NCBI RefSeq assembly: GCF_963583255.1
Contig: NC_084813.1
Span: forward strand, 19,679,002-19,743,001
Direction of reading: 5' to 3'
From: Pyrus communis
Taxonomy: Eukaryota; Streptophyta; Magnoliopsida; Rosales; Rosaceae
DNA length: 64,000 nt
Shown here: positions 45,449 through 57,770 of the stretch, piece after piece
Layout: every line of letters starts with the position of its first letter
Numbering within the stretch: the first letter of the stretch is position 1
Program-made: the position numbers and the translations under genes
Notes under the pieces: model-generated
Databases searched by the model: none
The model's input: the letters and a program-made list of their open reading frames with translations, nothing else
What the model was told of the DNA's origin: nothing

Positions 45449-48400
45449 TTAAACATTTGTATAGTAATGACATCCCACAGATGACAGCCATGGCTTTGCA
45501 TGGTGCAGTACTGCAGTAGCTGCTATCTTACTCGGTGTGTTGCGGGAAAACCCGCCTCCTTGATGCCGCTCTGCCAACGGATCTAAATTTCTGGCCGGAG
45601 CGCATAGAAGTCTGATAACCTTTTCCGTGGCAACAATCTGTTTTTCTCGGAGGCCATTGGCATGTATCAAGTCCCTGCGATGGATCAAATATACTTGATT
45701 TATGTGCGAACTAGGGAAATACCAAAGCTTTGTACTTATATCCAGTATTACAGTAACTAAACCAAAATTTGAAGATATCATGCTTAAATGTAACTTACAA
45801 CATCAATGAGGCTAGGTTTGTCAGAGTACAAGATTGCAAGAGAGCTTCGGGCATAATAGGGGAATCCATGAGAACATTTGGGAGGGAGACGATAGGTACC
45901 TTGGCTTCATAACGAATAATCAGCTCAGTTAGGAAATGAGAATAGGCGACTACGCATGGTAGCCGTGCAAGCTGCATCTCTAAAGCAACTGTTCCAGAAG
46001 CACATAACGCAACGCTACTTGCCTGCAATTTAATGTTCGTAACAAATTTGAGCTAGAATAGACATATTCAAACATGCTCAGATATGAACGTCCAAAAACT
46101 TGGTTTCAGATATGCTCAGATTCATGCTCTGTTAGATGCCCGTGTTAAGTGCATCACTGGCTATCAAATGAAGAGACAAATTTCACATTCTGCCAACACG
46201 CTGAAAGGGTGCACACGTAAATACAATTTATATCATCCAAAGTACTCTTTTAGGTTTTTTCACTCACACTGAATGCATCATATTTTTGGTGCAGGGATCC
46301 TCCTGGAGTCAATATAGCAGGCACAGGCCACTTGTTAGTGATTCCAGTGACATAGTTCTTCACATGCTGATTGGGAGTGACATGGATGACCGTTACTAAC
46401 TTGAGAAATGACACTTGTAATAATGCCATAGCGTTTGTGAAGATGGAAAGTATTCTGGTGATCTCTTGGAATCTGCTTCCAGGAAGCAAGGAAATGACTT
46501 TGGCTCCTTTGCAATATAAAATCCCAGAATATTAAAAGAAGATTTCAATTGGGAAAGAGTAAGAAATGTGCACATGCACAGAAAGGAGCTCCTCAACAAT
46601 GATATGAAGATCTGAATAATTTATTATAAAAAAGGAGCAGAAAGAGGAAGAAATAATCAGTTGACGGAGCAAGAAGTTTTCAGAAAATGGTTTATTGTGG
46701 AACCTTGATTCTTAGGCCACTACAAGACCATCTCCAATGGTTGGGCTAAAAGCTAAATTTTTTAGCCCCGAAAATTTAGCTTTTAGCCCAGAAACAGCTT
46801 TTATGCTCCAACCGTTCTAGCCTAAAATTTTAGCTCGGGATTATTAAAGAATGAACTTAAGCTATTTTTTTGTTAAATTAATTAATTTTTTTTAAAATAA
46901 ATATGTAGACTATCATAAATTAATTTTATGAACGTTTTAATCTAAAAAAATTTAAATTCCGATAAATATTGGGTGGAGTCCACCCCAATTTCTGGGCTAA
47001 ATTTTGGGGGGAATTTGGCATTGGTTTAGCATTTAGCCCAAAATTTCCCCTTGGGTTGGAGTGGGTTTCGGGGGAAATTTTGGGAGGTAATTTGGCTTTT
47101 AGCCCACCATTGGAGTTGGTCTAACGGAATTACTCTTAGTTACTGCAAAAGAGAATTGCTCTTAGGTGTTTACCTGCAGGCATTGCATATTTCCTTCGGA
47201 AATCTTCGCAGTTTCCTTCCATCTTCCATTCATGGGGTGAAGTTTCCTTCTATACACAAGATTGTGTATTAGTACTTGAAACTTAAAAGAAAAGTCAATT
47301 TAAACAGCATCAGATGGTTCTATACTATGTATTATTCTCAACTGTTTAGAAGAAAGCGTGAAACTAAATATCTCAGAAATCTTAAGAATGATCTGTAATG
47401 ACAACTATCAAGTACATAACATTTATTCCAAAATAGAACACAAAATCATACCGAATTCAACTCCCAAACATCCTCCAAACTGGGGTGGCCTACAAAGGTT
47501 GCAGCCAGTCCATTTGATCTGCAAACTTCTTCTTCATTAGGAAGTTTACACAAGACATGTTCCACAAATTGAACCAGGCCTCGGAGTCTTGCTTCACCCC
47601 CTTTCCAAGCCCAAAACGACGGTGCTACATAATGGAAGTGTACCAGAGCATTTAATCCTTGCCGATTGTACCTAGCTGCAAAAAGCATGTCCCAAAAATC
47701 CAACACCATATGTATCAGTAAAGTCTGATTATAACACCGAGGAGGTGGTCTATATTACCCCATAACTGTTTTAACAGATGGAAAGAGAAACCCTTGGAAT
47801 CCACAGTCATAACAACATGAGATTGAAACAGAAGAGCAGCCTCTATTGTCTCCAGCAGCTTCACCTGGCCCAATACATTGACCAAATAAGATGACAGAAT
47901 GCAAAAACTTTTCTCTCTTGTACTGAAAGATACACTAAGTAACACATAAAGATAGAACACTATCTATCGTCGAATTTGTTCAGTAAAGTCTTATGTAGCT
48001 CAAACTCACTCTGATCATATTCAGTGAAGCAATAACTCCAATAATCCCATCACTGCAATATCCTCCATCAGAAACAGCGACTTTAATCCTTGATTAGTCA
48101 TCATCAACCTAAACACATTGTGGACACAACACCATCTCTCATTTAACCATTATCATTCAAACAAAAAAAAAATTGAAAACCACAGTTTTGTCCAAATTGT
48201 CTAAAATGTTATCCATGTGAAGATTGCATTTCCTTAAGAAAAGGAAAATAGCTCAGTTACTTAAATGCACACACGAAGGCTACTAACATAAACCTATGAA
48301 AAAGGACTTCTGCAAAGAATTACAAATTCCAATAAAGACCGCAGAGAACGTAATAGTTTACCCTCCAACACCGGAAAAGCGGACAGGAACCAGAAGTAGA

Positions 48401-48498
48401 TTCTTCAGAGATGCCATGAGACGAGAGGCAATCGTATCCCCCAGAAACCACTCCAAAGACTAAGAAAACCCTCAACTCCCCATCTCTTACAGCCATGT
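45449..48498 (-). pseudogene. LPXB: Lipid-A-disaccharide synthase (LpxB) gene with two one-base frameshifts
   Basis: Exons: about 48498-48362, 48108-48010, 47864-47759, 47675-47452, 47222-47174, 46503-46268, 46022-45799 and 45674-45449. The frame encodes a GT19-type glycosyltransferase: KGFSFHLLKQL, HFHYVAPSFWAWKGGEARL, LPNEEEV..SNGLAATFVGHP, ISLLPGSRFQEI and ASSVALCASGTVALEMQLA. Plant LpxB is mitochondrial and makes lipid-A-like disaccharide. Exon 1 has an extra G in 'tctgggggatacg', so VSG shifts before DTIAS. Exon 2 (99 nt instead of 100) lacks a base in 'cttcactgaatatg', shifting before LNMIR. All later exons are intact, and no clear transit-peptide start was found. It is either a recent pseudogene or carries two assembly errors. 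Intron 5 contains a 400 bp MITE. Confidence 0.88.
46724..47124. mobile_element. ~400 bp MITE in LpxB intron 5
   Basis: Left 'accatctccaatggttgggctaaa' pairs with the reverse complement of the right end ('gttagaccaactccaatggt' then 'gggctaaaagc'). The interior repeats 'agcccaaaatt'-type sequence. It lies wholly between exon 5 (47174) and exon 6 (46503). Confidence 0.75.
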
Positions 48499-49333
48499 CT
48501 ATCACAGTTCTGCTTGAAACTGATGCATATCTTCTGATTAGCCTTGAAAAACTCACACAATTCTCACCATCTACATTCCAAAATTTTCTGAACTACATTC
48601 CTGAATATCTCGTAAGCATTCATGTTCATGTCCACAAGAAAATAAGTATTCTAAAAATCTCGGGCAATGAGTGTGAAAAAGAAAGTTATACAGCTTAAAT
48701 CAATAAGTCGAGGGTTTCTTCCGAAATTGAAGAAATTGAAGAATCTCAGCAAAAATAACATAAAATAAATTTTTTTTTTTTTTTTTTTTTGCCACTAAAT
48801 CTATGCATTGCATAGCCTAAGTAGGGCAAATTTTTATGTACGACCAGTCACATGCGGCCCTTGTCTCACAAACTTGAGATCATGGGTTGGTCTAGCCCGT
48901 TATTAAGCATCACAGAGAGGTCTAGTTTGTGTACTGTCACACAACCACCTGGTCTGCCGGTCGGCCTTCCAATTTTTCCATGTGTAGAAGCAAAACTTAC
49001 ATGTACATTCCACGAGCTTTGCTCATCCGCACATTTTTTTTCACTTGTGCACTGTTGAGATTTAACTCAATTCCAATTAGTTCAATCTCAACCGTTCACT
49101 CATGAAAAAAAAAATGTCGGGGAGAAATTTCCATACATTTCATGTATTTGCAACAGGGATATTTGGCATTGCCATGTACAATATAATGATCTTTGACTGG
49201 TTTGTTGGTTGACTTGACAACTTCCAACTAGTAATCTACCTAATTCTGGTTGAGCTCCATTCATAGCAACAAAAATAGGAGAGGAAGAGTCAAGTTTGGC
49301 ACCAGCTTGCAGAAAATCCGACTCTTTGAAGAG
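48499..49333. other. Spacer between LpxB and the receptor-kinase pseudogene
   Basis: Includes the probable LpxB leader (a short frame MNMNAYEIFRNVVQKIL ends at a stop before joining exon 1), a poly-T tract (48769-48790) and AT-rich sequence. No gene supported. Confidence 0.5.
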
Positions 49334-51742
49334 ATGGATATCAGTAGCCACAATAACTTCATTTCCCAGTCTGTTGTTCTGCTTCTGTTATGTTTCACCT
49401 TCAATGGAATTTCCATGGCATCTGACACCATCTATGCAGGCCAATCTCTTTCTGGAAGCCAAACACTCACCTCTCCAGGTGACAGATTTGAGCTGGGTTT
49501 CTTCACACCAGGTAACTCTCGAAACTATTACGTAGGCATTTGGTACAAAAATATCCGCCCTCAAACAGTAGTTTCGGTAGCAAACAGAAAAAAACCTGCT
49601 TCTGATTCGTATTCTTTGGCATTGCAACTCTTCCGAAATGGAAGCTTAGTGCTGCTGGACCAAACAAAATATACAATTTGGTCAACTCGTTCTGCAGCAG
49701 CGGTTTCTAATTCCACCATGGCAGTGCTTCTTGACAACGGGAACTTTGTCATCAGGGATGAACCTGATTCATCCGCTGTTTTATGGCAGAGTTTTGATCA
49801 CCCCGCTGACACTTAGCTTCCAGGTGCCAAGCTTGGAGATAATAAGCTTACCAAGGAGAAACTAATTCTTACTCCCTGGAGAAACCCACAAAATCCAGCC
49901 CCTGGAATATTTTCACTTGAGATAGAACAAGCTGGAAGCAGGGTTTTCTTATTTCGAAATGGTTCCGCCATTAGTGTTTGGGATTGGCGAGGTGACAATC
50001 ATAGCATTCCTTCCTACTGCTTTTATTGTCAAGTGAAAATTCTGTTGAAAATGAGAATGAAAGCTCTTTAACTTACGTTCCCATCAATCCTAATTCATTT
50101 GTGAGATACAAACTTTTGAATGGTCTACTCGAGTTTTATAACGGCAGTGAGACAATAAACACTTGGGGTGGACAACGTACCTAGTGTGGTGCTTTTAGTA
50201 TCTGTGACTCTCAGAGTTTGCCTCATTGTCGATGCTTGGAAGGACTTGAACCCAAAATCCCAGAAGATTGGGATTTTGGAGGTTATTCTTATGGTTGTGT
50301 GACTAAAACTCCTTTGCGGTGCAGTGATAGGAAATCACAAATTTTTGGGAGTACCTGATGTTTCTTATTCCCAATATTCTGAATCGTTAAAGGTTAAAAG
50401 CATTGAGGAATGTAGATTAGCATGCTCAAGAGATTGCTCGATCACTGCCTTCGCTTACAATAACGACTGCATGATTTGGAAAGGGGATGTATTCGATCTG
50501 TATCAACTACCATACTCTGTAACTAGACTAAGGGATGGCTTAAAAATTCATATACGAGTTGCAGATTCTACCGACAAGGTTAAGAGAGAGACTACTTGGA
50601 TTGCTATTGGAGTACTTGCGGGGTTCCTTTCAATCTCAACCATTCTCATCGCATTTCTCAAAAGGAAGCGGTCAAAAGGAACATCGGCAATAGTTCAGGA
50701 TTCCTTGGTGCTGTTCAAGTATAGAGATTTAAGAAAAGCAACGGAGAACTTCTCAAAAAAAGTTGGGGAAGGAGGTTTTGGTTCTGTTTTCAAGGGGATA
50801 ATGCCCAATTCAACTGCCATAGCAGTGAAAGAACTTAAATATCTGGAGCAGGGAGAGAAGCAATTTCGTGCTGAAGTGGGGACAATTGGCACAATCCACC
50901 ACATTAATCTCGTTCGCCTTTGGGGATTTTGCGCAGAAGCTTCAAAACGACTTTTGGTATATGAGTACATGCAAATGGTTCTCTGCAATCTCTTTTTCAT
51001 CAAGAGAATGCACTAATGTTAGATTGGAAAGGAAGATATCATATTGCCATAGGGACTGCCAGAGGATTGGCTTACCTACATGATGAGTGCTGAGACTGCA
51101 TAATACACTATGATATTAAGCCTAACATTATTTTGTTGGATGCAGAATACAGTCCAAAACTGGCTGACTTTGGTCTTGCGAAACTTGTTGGAAGACACCA
51201 TAGTCGCGTTCTAACAACCATGAGAGGAACTGTAGGTTATCTTGCACCAGAATGGCCTTCAGGTGAAGCCATCACGCCAAAAGCTGATGTCATTAGGTAT
51301 GGCATGTTGCTGATTGAGGTTATATCAGGTAGGAGAAACAGAGAAGGATTAGATGAGGGGTTAGAAAACTACCGTCCTATCAGGGTTGCAAATGTAGTTA
51401 ATAAAGGAGAAGATGTCGTTACACTGTTGGATTACAAGTTGGAAGGTCGTGTTGACAAAGATGAACTCGCTAGAGCATGCAAAGTCACTTGTTGGTGCAT
51501 TCAAGAAGATGAGAAGGACAGACAACAATGAGGCAGATTGTTCAAATTCTTGAGGGAGTTTCAGATGTCGGCATACCCCCAATCCTACAGTTCCTCCAGC
51601 GCCTAGTAGGAAGTCCATTAGAAGGCATTAATCACCTGAAGAGTACTTCCAGTTCAGGTTTGTGGTCATACTCTGATGATCAAAGTGCATTTCAAGCCAA
51701 AGTCAACAACTGTGAAACGAATGTTCACGAGGATGCACCTTA
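49334..51742 (+). pseudogene. G-type lectin S-receptor-like Ser/Thr kinase pseudogene
   Basis: A single-exon-type receptor kinase starting MDISSHNNFISQSVVLLLLC (signal peptide). In order: a B-lectin domain (DTIYAGQSLSGSQTLTSPGD...VLWQSFDHPADT), an S-locus glycoprotein region, a PAN-like Cys-rich part (CRLACSRDCSITAFAYNNDCMIW), a membrane helix (TTWIAIGVLAGFLSISTILI) and a kinase domain (VGEGGFGSVFKG, AVKEL, DFGLAKLVG, GTVGYLAPEW). Lesions: TAG at 49814-49816 where Trp of DTWLPGA is expected; frameshift near 50030; TAG near 50182; frameshift near 50325; frame break and stop around 51000-51015; TGA near 51090; Tyr in place of Cys in the catalytic-loop motif (IIHYDIKPN). A further frame break near 51530 precedes the C-terminus. 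Functional members are plasma-membrane sensors; this copy cannot make a full receptor. Confidence 0.93.
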
Positions 51743-52694
51743 AGGGGAACATAGTCCATCCATCTACTAGTATGCGTCAAGACCGCATTTCCATTACAAT
51801 TTACATTGTAACTCTGTACACATGATATGTATCAGAAATAAGTTTTCTTCAGTATCTAACTAGAGTTCAGAAATTTATGAGGCTCACAGACTCGTAGAGT
51901 CGCTTATTGAAGTGCGCCGCAGCAAGCACTTTGTATGTACTATTGAAGAAAAGCCTCTTGTTCTAAATAAGATCAGTTGTTTTTGAAATACTTTTTGCCG
52001 GCATTCGATATGCAGGACTAGACTAGACTAGCAAAATGACTAGATTTCATGTGCAATCAAGGAAGATTACGGATATTGTCTTCTAACTTGAAGGATTAAG
52101 ACGGACAATACATACGAGACCAATGTCCAAAACTTGAAACTATTCATCCAGAAAATAGTTTAACAATCTCGGACAATGAACAAAGTAAAAATAACATTAT
52201 AAATTAACAAACTTGATAAATCCCAAGAAGTAAAATGTGAGCAAGTGACAGCAGCCATTAGAACTGAAGAAAAATAATTTCTTTTTCTTCAAAACATAAT
52301 CAGAACACGTAGAATGATAGAATCCAATAACAGCATTCAAAGAAGAATACCCAGTAAAGTGTTCATTAATACATAGAAATTCCAAATATTAAAAGGAGAA
52401 CTAGAAAAAAGTTGCAGAGGAGGAGCTTACAGTTGAGGAGCAGAAGCAAAGAGCAGTGGAAGAAAAAAGCAAAAGGGTTTCTTCAGACCACACGGGTTCT
52501 ATTTTTGGGTAAATTTTCCATTGATTTCGGGAAATTTTCAATTAGAGTTTAGGGTGTAGAGGAACAGAAAACCTTCTGGGTTGTTTGAGAGTGAAATGGC
52601 GAGCAAATTCTGTTCGAGACAGAGAAAGCGGAGAGCTGTTGCAACTTGCAGCTGGTTTAAACTCATGTACGGAACTGACATCTTCTTTGGTTCA

Positions 52695-52939
52695 GAATGG
52701 AATTAGATCCTCTCCGGATCCCTTCGCTGGGGATTCCGGGATCAATGGATAATAACCGTTCATAAAAAATCGTGTAATTACAACTTTTTCCTTTTTATAT
52801 TTTTCATGCAAAACGAGGTTGTTTTATTTTTTAAAATATAAAAAGTATTCAATTGTGGCCGCATGATCTTTGATGAACAGTTATTATTCATTCATCTCCA
52901 AATCCCCAATGAGGAGATGTAAAGGATCTAATTCCATTC
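52695..52939. mobile_element. 245 bp MITE with 'gaatggaattagatcc' inverted ends
   Basis: The left terminus 'gaatggaattagatcctctc' and the inverted right terminus 'gaatggaattagatccttta' match for 17 bp. Further inside, 'gataataaccgttcat' pairs with 'atgaacagttattatt'. No target duplication was found. Confidence 0.8.
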
Positions 52940-53662
52940 AAAATGGCAAAAATAACCTCTTGGGAGAATTTTAAATTGTACGAAGAAAGTTGAGATTCTA
53001 CCATAAGTCAATTGGCAAAATGGGGAGTCAGTTTATTGTGCCGAACTATTTCGGATTAAACTAGCTTAGACTAGATAAAGCTGATCTGATTTAGTGAAAT
53101 GTTTGGTTTAGTACCAGAATGAGCAGCATAATTTTAAAAAATACCCAATGTGTCATTTCTGGATTTTTGAAATTATATTTTGCTCCATGGCTCTCACTTA
53201 GAAATGAGAGGGAATGTCATTGGATCATATTACTAATAGCATTGTTAATTATTAGTACTTCAAGCAAATCATCTTGCATTCCTCCCCTCTTCCTTTCTAA
53301 AAATAATTACAGCGGCATGCATGCACGATGATTTTTTAAGAGTGCTAATTATTGTTTTTATGTTAAACTATGATTTATTAGCGATTATGGCAGAGTCAGA
53401 ATTCTATGTGATAGGGGCTGGAAGGCCTTTGATATTGGTATTGAGAAAAAAATTTCAAACTCATAACATGAGCAATTGAGATAATCTTCACAAAATTAAA
53501 AGACACATTATATTTAATAGAGAGAATCAAAATAATTGTCCAATACCATTAAGTGGGAGGTAGAGAGCAGGATAATTAGTAAAAAAAATTGGAATTATAG
53601 AAAGAAAATACAAAGAAATCTAGTTTGAATTGTTTGACAATAAAAAAGGACAGCTGCAAATA

Positions 53663-53833
53663 GGGTAATGCTAGGTAAACCAAATTTGTAAATCAAATTT
53701 GCAAAATAAATGATGTGTCATCAATAGAAAATAAGAACGTTAATCAACAGTTAAGTAATAATTCAACCATCAACAACCATACCATTTGATTTACAAAATT
53801 TAGTTTAAAATTTTGGTCACCCTACCATTACCC
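53663..53833. mobile_element. 171 bp MITE with ~9 bp target-site duplication
   Basis: Ends GGGTAATGctaggt...ccctaCCATTACCC are inverted; arms include 'ttgtaaatcaaat'. Flanks 'ctgcaaata' (53654-53662) and 'ctacaaata' (53834-53842) match at 8 of 9 bases. Confidence 0.8.
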
Positions 53834-54879
53834 CTACAAATAATAGTTGATTAGGTTGCTTTAGAAATAACATTAAAGTCAATTTTAAAACCCCCATCCC
53901 TAAACTCACAGTTTCACTGAACTGCAAAGACAAAACAAACAAAATTATTAGAAAAATATAAGGCATGATGTCATTCAACTCAACTTCTTTACGAGATCAA
54001 TTCATCTTCTTTTTCATATCTTACAGTTCTACATTGCATGCTTGATGGCTAAAACGTTCTTACACAATGATTAGGATGGGCTTGAGACCACTTTGATCTC
54101 TTAGTGGCTCCACCCTGCGACTAACCTTTGTTGAATATAAAATTATTTTGTCATTGACAGGATTCGAGGTATCATCTATCGGTGGCGTGCTGTGCTAGTG
54201 GAATCACTAGCGGAGGCAGGGTGAGAATGACCCCAACAACATGCCTTTGTTATAACTAAATTTTAGTATCTCACCCAAGGAATTTATACATGGATAATAC
54301 AACTCGTGTATTTGATACTATTTTTTTGTAAATAATTAAGGACAAAAATGATATATACTAAGGTCTCATTTGGCAGCTTGAACTATCCTGACTATTTCAG
54401 TTTGATAGGATAACTACTCGTCGGATAGTGCTTATTTATTATCAGATTGTATTGACTATTGCAATTAGATAGGATAAAATTTCAAGAGTCTAAATTTTCG
54501 TCTTAGAAGTAAAATAATGTCATGACAAGCCGACGGATAATCTTGACTAGTGAGGATTGTGATCAATGGTCTTTGCTTGAAACAAAAGGGTGGGAAATAC
54601 GTAGGATAAAATGAAAATGTCACCATACTACGTATGATGCATGCACTTGGTTCTAGATCTTTCCTAGCTAAGCTAGAATAATGTCCAAATGAACATCAAA
54701 ATTATCTTCCCACCTTTATTTTATTGCCTTTGGACTTGTAGGTAAAATAAAACTTATCCACACAACAGAAATTAGTAAATACAAGAATGTTCGACAAATT
54801 TTCAACAATTTTGCTAATTTTTTAATTAAGACGGCTCCTTTGACGACTGTTTATTTACTTAGCAATGAAGTAAGACAAT

Positions 54880-55048
54880 TTTTTTTTTTAAGCAAACGAT
54901 ATTATCTACATTAAGAGGAAGAGAGTAGGCTTAGCCTCACAATGGGCTAGCGATAATGTGGTTTACATTCGTCTTTGACGAAAATCGAACCTAAGACCTT
55001 CACTTACAAATGAAGAAAAATATTACTAAGTCGTAGTACTAAGTGGCA
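54880..55048 (-). mobile_element. tRNA-derived SINE copy
   Basis: Same family as 45057-45225. Minus strand: head 'ccacttagtactacgactta', B-box-like 'aggttcgattttcgtc', body 'gctagcccattgtgaggcta', tail 'gataatatcgtttgctt' and a T-rich stretch. Confidence 0.8.
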
Positions 55049-55458
55049 TGAAATAAAACAACTTAATTTCACAATAAAAACCCAATGTTTAATTTAAATT
55101 TGAGTTTTATTACCGTCAATCATTCGAGGATAAGCAAATAATTTTCATCCCAACTATTATTGGTCCACAATGAAACGCAGAAGCATCAAGAACTAAGATT
55201 TAAATAACCAATATCAATTATTTAAAAAATATAATAAAATACTGTAAAAAGGAAAAAGAAAATCTTCTAATCTGTAATTTTACATTTGCCACGTGTGTTC
55301 CTAGATTTTAGATTCGTATTCGCCACGGAACAAGTAGTCGAGATATAAAATGTCATAAACACAGCCGACTCCAAAGTTAAACGAAATCATTTTCTTTCCG
55401 CAAGCAAAAAGCTAAATCGCAGAACAAGAAAGAAAGAGCAACGCTTCCAACAACCAAC

Positions 55459-56220
55459 ATGAATAAGCTCTATAACAAGAAAGGCAAAGTTCACCCGTCA
55501 CCGTCGCCGCCCTCCGTAGCCGACCCTCTGACCCTTCTTCCGGCAACCATCCTCGCCTTGGCCGTATCCCTCTCCCCCGAAGACCAAGAGGTCTTGGCCT
55601 ACCTCATCTCCTGCACCAAAAACTCAGGCGGTTGCGCAACGAACCAGCGTGGGCCTACTACTACTAAGTCCAATCGTGCACCGGCCACAGGGCCGTCGCA
55701 GGTAATATCCATAACTTGTATCGAGTCACACAACTCCAACGCGGACAACACCGATGGCGGCCACAAGGCACACCAGAAGCACAACAGGGTTGGCGTCGAA
55801 GCTGGTGGGCCGCAGTACCACCACCCTCCTACGTTCCAGTGCGACTGCTTCAGGTGCTACATGAGTTTTTGGGCACGGTGGGACGCTTCGCCGAACCGCC
55901 AGCTGATCCATGAAATCCTTGAGGCTTATGAGGAGAGGTTGGTGGAGAAGAAGAGGAGCAGAAACTCAAAGGTGAAGAAAGAGAGAAGGAAGGCTAACAA
56001 GGGCAGTGGTGATCATTTGGGATCTGGGGAATTAGGGCATGGGGACAAGAAGGAGGTGGAGGAGGTTCCACAAGTGGTGGACGCTGGTGTTGTTGCTGGT
56101 GAAGTGATGAGTGGTGGTGAGTCTGGTGATGATGAAGGTTGTGAGGTTGGAGTGGATAGGGGGACCATGAGGAGGCTGGTGAGTTCCATTGGGGACAAGA
56201 TTTGGGGTCTTTGGAATTAG
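55459..56220 (+). CDS. Plant-specific protein with conserved Cys/Trp block, function unknown
   Basis: An intact single exon encodes 253 aa from ATG 55459 (MNKLYNKKGKVHPSPSPPS). A Leu/Ala-rich stretch (LTLLPATILALAVSLSPEDQ) at about residues 24-43 and a low-complexity Ser/Asn/His region precede a conserved-looking block, PPTFQCDCFRCYMSFWARWD then SPNRQLIHEILEAYEERL (about residues 122-160). A basic patch (EKKRSRNSKVKKERRKA), a Gly/Val/Asp-rich region and a tail MRRLVSSIGDKIWGLWN follow. I recall Arabidopsis hypothetical proteins with the same CDCFRCY...RWD...NRQLIHEI block but no known function. The basic patch could be a nuclear-localisation signal. The higher GC content than the surroundings supports a real gene. 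Confidence 0.85.
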   Translation: MNKLYNKKGKVHPSPSPPSVADPLTLLPATILALAVSLSPEDQEVLAYLISCTKNSGGCATNQRGPTTTKSNRAPATGPSQVISITCIESHNSNADNTDGGHKAHQKHNRVGVEAGGPQYHHPPTFQCDCFRCYMSFWARWDASPNRQLIHEILEAYEERLVEKKRSRNSKVKKERRKANKGSGDHLGSGELGHGDKKEVEEVPQVVDAGVVAGEVMSGGESGDDEGCEVGVDRGTMRRLVSSIGDKIWGLWN

Positions 56221-57362
56221 GGTTAGGGTTATCCTCAACACAGATAAGTTTCCAGGTACCAATAATTCCTTTTGGTGTTAGATTTAATCCTTAAATTGTT
56301 TTCCTTTTGTGTATATTACCCATCTTGTTAAAAAAAGCAATTGGGATTAATGGCTTCATCTGCCATTTGGGTTTTTCATTTCATTAGTATCATTTTTTTT
56401 TCCAAGATTGTATTACTAGGTTGGATTAGTTTGGATTTAAGTTCCAATATTCCAATTTAGTGCTGAATTTTGGATTATTTAATTGAGTTCCTCTTGTAAA
56501 TGATCTATATATTTTTGCTTAAGTTGTGAAACTTTTAGTGTTCAATTCATCTGCAGAAACAATTTGCTTATTTTTCTGTTATCGTTTGCTTGATTATTAA
56601 GAATTTTAACTTAGATTAGATTCGTTCACACAAATTAATATTTTAATAAATTCGTACACTTCCAAATTTAAGTTTTTTTCGATGTCCACGAGTATCTATA
56701 AGCAAAACAAAAAACAAAAAAAGACTTAGTCTTTGTTTAATAATTTAGTCATCAATTTAACTAAAGTCCAGAGTAAAATAGGATGACTGTAGGTAATGGG
56801 GTTGAAGTTGAAAGGGTCAAAGGTCAATCGTTCATCAGCGTTGAATAGAAGATGAACCAATGCAGTCAACAGACACAAAAGTATGACCGACTGTTGTACG
56901 TTTGAAACTTGAGAGTGCCAAGTTTCCTCCGATGCTTCTTTCTTCTCCTTTTCCTTTTGAGTACGAGAGAAAAAAACTTAATAATTACGTGGAAACTAAA
57001 CAGAAAAGGAGAAGATGAAGAGGAAGAGGAATCTTTCATAGTTAATTGTTACTTGTTAGCAAGGAAAAGGATGATGCTTATAGAAAAAAAAGGAAAAGGA
57101 TGATGTTTTGTGTCGACTAAACTGTTGTTTTAGGCAAAGGTATAATGGTCAACCTCTTAGGTCGTTGCCTATTTGAAATATTTTAATGAACAATGGGCGG
57201 ATAGGTAGAAAGAGGCATCTTACGACACCCTATTAAGGGAGAAACTTTCTTATATAGAATGTTGCACATCAAAAGAATCTGACTGCTTGCGAGTAGTTTA
57301 ATTGGAATGTTTTAGACATCAGAACAAGAAATCTCGTGATTGATGGTTGGAAAATATTTTCA

Positions 57363-57477
57363 GTGTGCCGAGAACACTCGGTACACCAAGTGTCATAACA
57401 CAAGTGGTTGGAGACTTAAAATTTTGTTTTCAACAACTTGTGTTATGTCACTTGGTATACAGGACTGTGTTTCTAGA
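57363..57477. mobile_element. ~115 bp hairpin MITE
   Basis: 'acaccaagtgtcataacaca' then 'agtggttg' pairs with the reverse complement of 'caacaacttgtgttatgtcact' on the right, giving arms of ~50 bp around a short AT centre. Target duplication not identified. Confidence 0.65.
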
Positions 57478-57589
57478 ATATTGAAAATTTTCTCCTCGAA
57501 TAGAAGGGTTTTGGAGAAGCATTTTGTTATAAATGCTATTCTCCTTGGAGGATTAGTTGGTTATTGTTGACATCCAACATTTAATTGTA

Positions 57590-57770
57590 CATGCTACTTA
57601 ATATTACAGTCTAATAGTATTTCTCTTTATTTATAAGTGAGAGATTTTAGGTTCAATTCTCGTGAAAGACGAATTTGAACCGTATTATTATTAACTCATT
57701 GTGCCCACTCCCGGGATAATTATACCTAGTTCCCCACCTCATAGATAATATCGTTTGTTAAATAAAAGGG
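57590..57770 (+). mobile_element. tRNA-derived SINE copy (plus strand)
   Basis: Plus-strand copy of the family at 45057 and 54880: 'cttaatattacagtctaata' head, 'aggttcaattctcgtg' B-box, 'gacgaatttgaaccgtatta' body, tail 'gataatatcgtttgttaaat'. Confidence 0.8.

Larger units (their letters stand above)
51743..55458. other. Gene-poor region with MITEs and a SINE
   Basis: Holds two MITEs (52695-52939 and 53663-53833) and a SINE (about 54880-55048). A possible further DNA-element remnant begins near 54361 ('ggtctcatttggcagcttga'). The short plus-strand frame at 52597 (MASKFCSRQRKRRAVATC) has no support. The last 150 bp leads to the gene at 55459. Confidence 0.5.

Noticed and set aside
52597..52713. 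Short plus-strand frame MASKFCSRQRKRRAVATC...
   Set aside because: Only ~38 codons, no splice continuation or family match; adjacent to a MITE.
53119..53331. 70-codon plus-strand frame MSSIILKNTQCVISGF...
   Set aside because: AT-rich chance frame in repeat-bearing intergenic DNA without splice or homology support.
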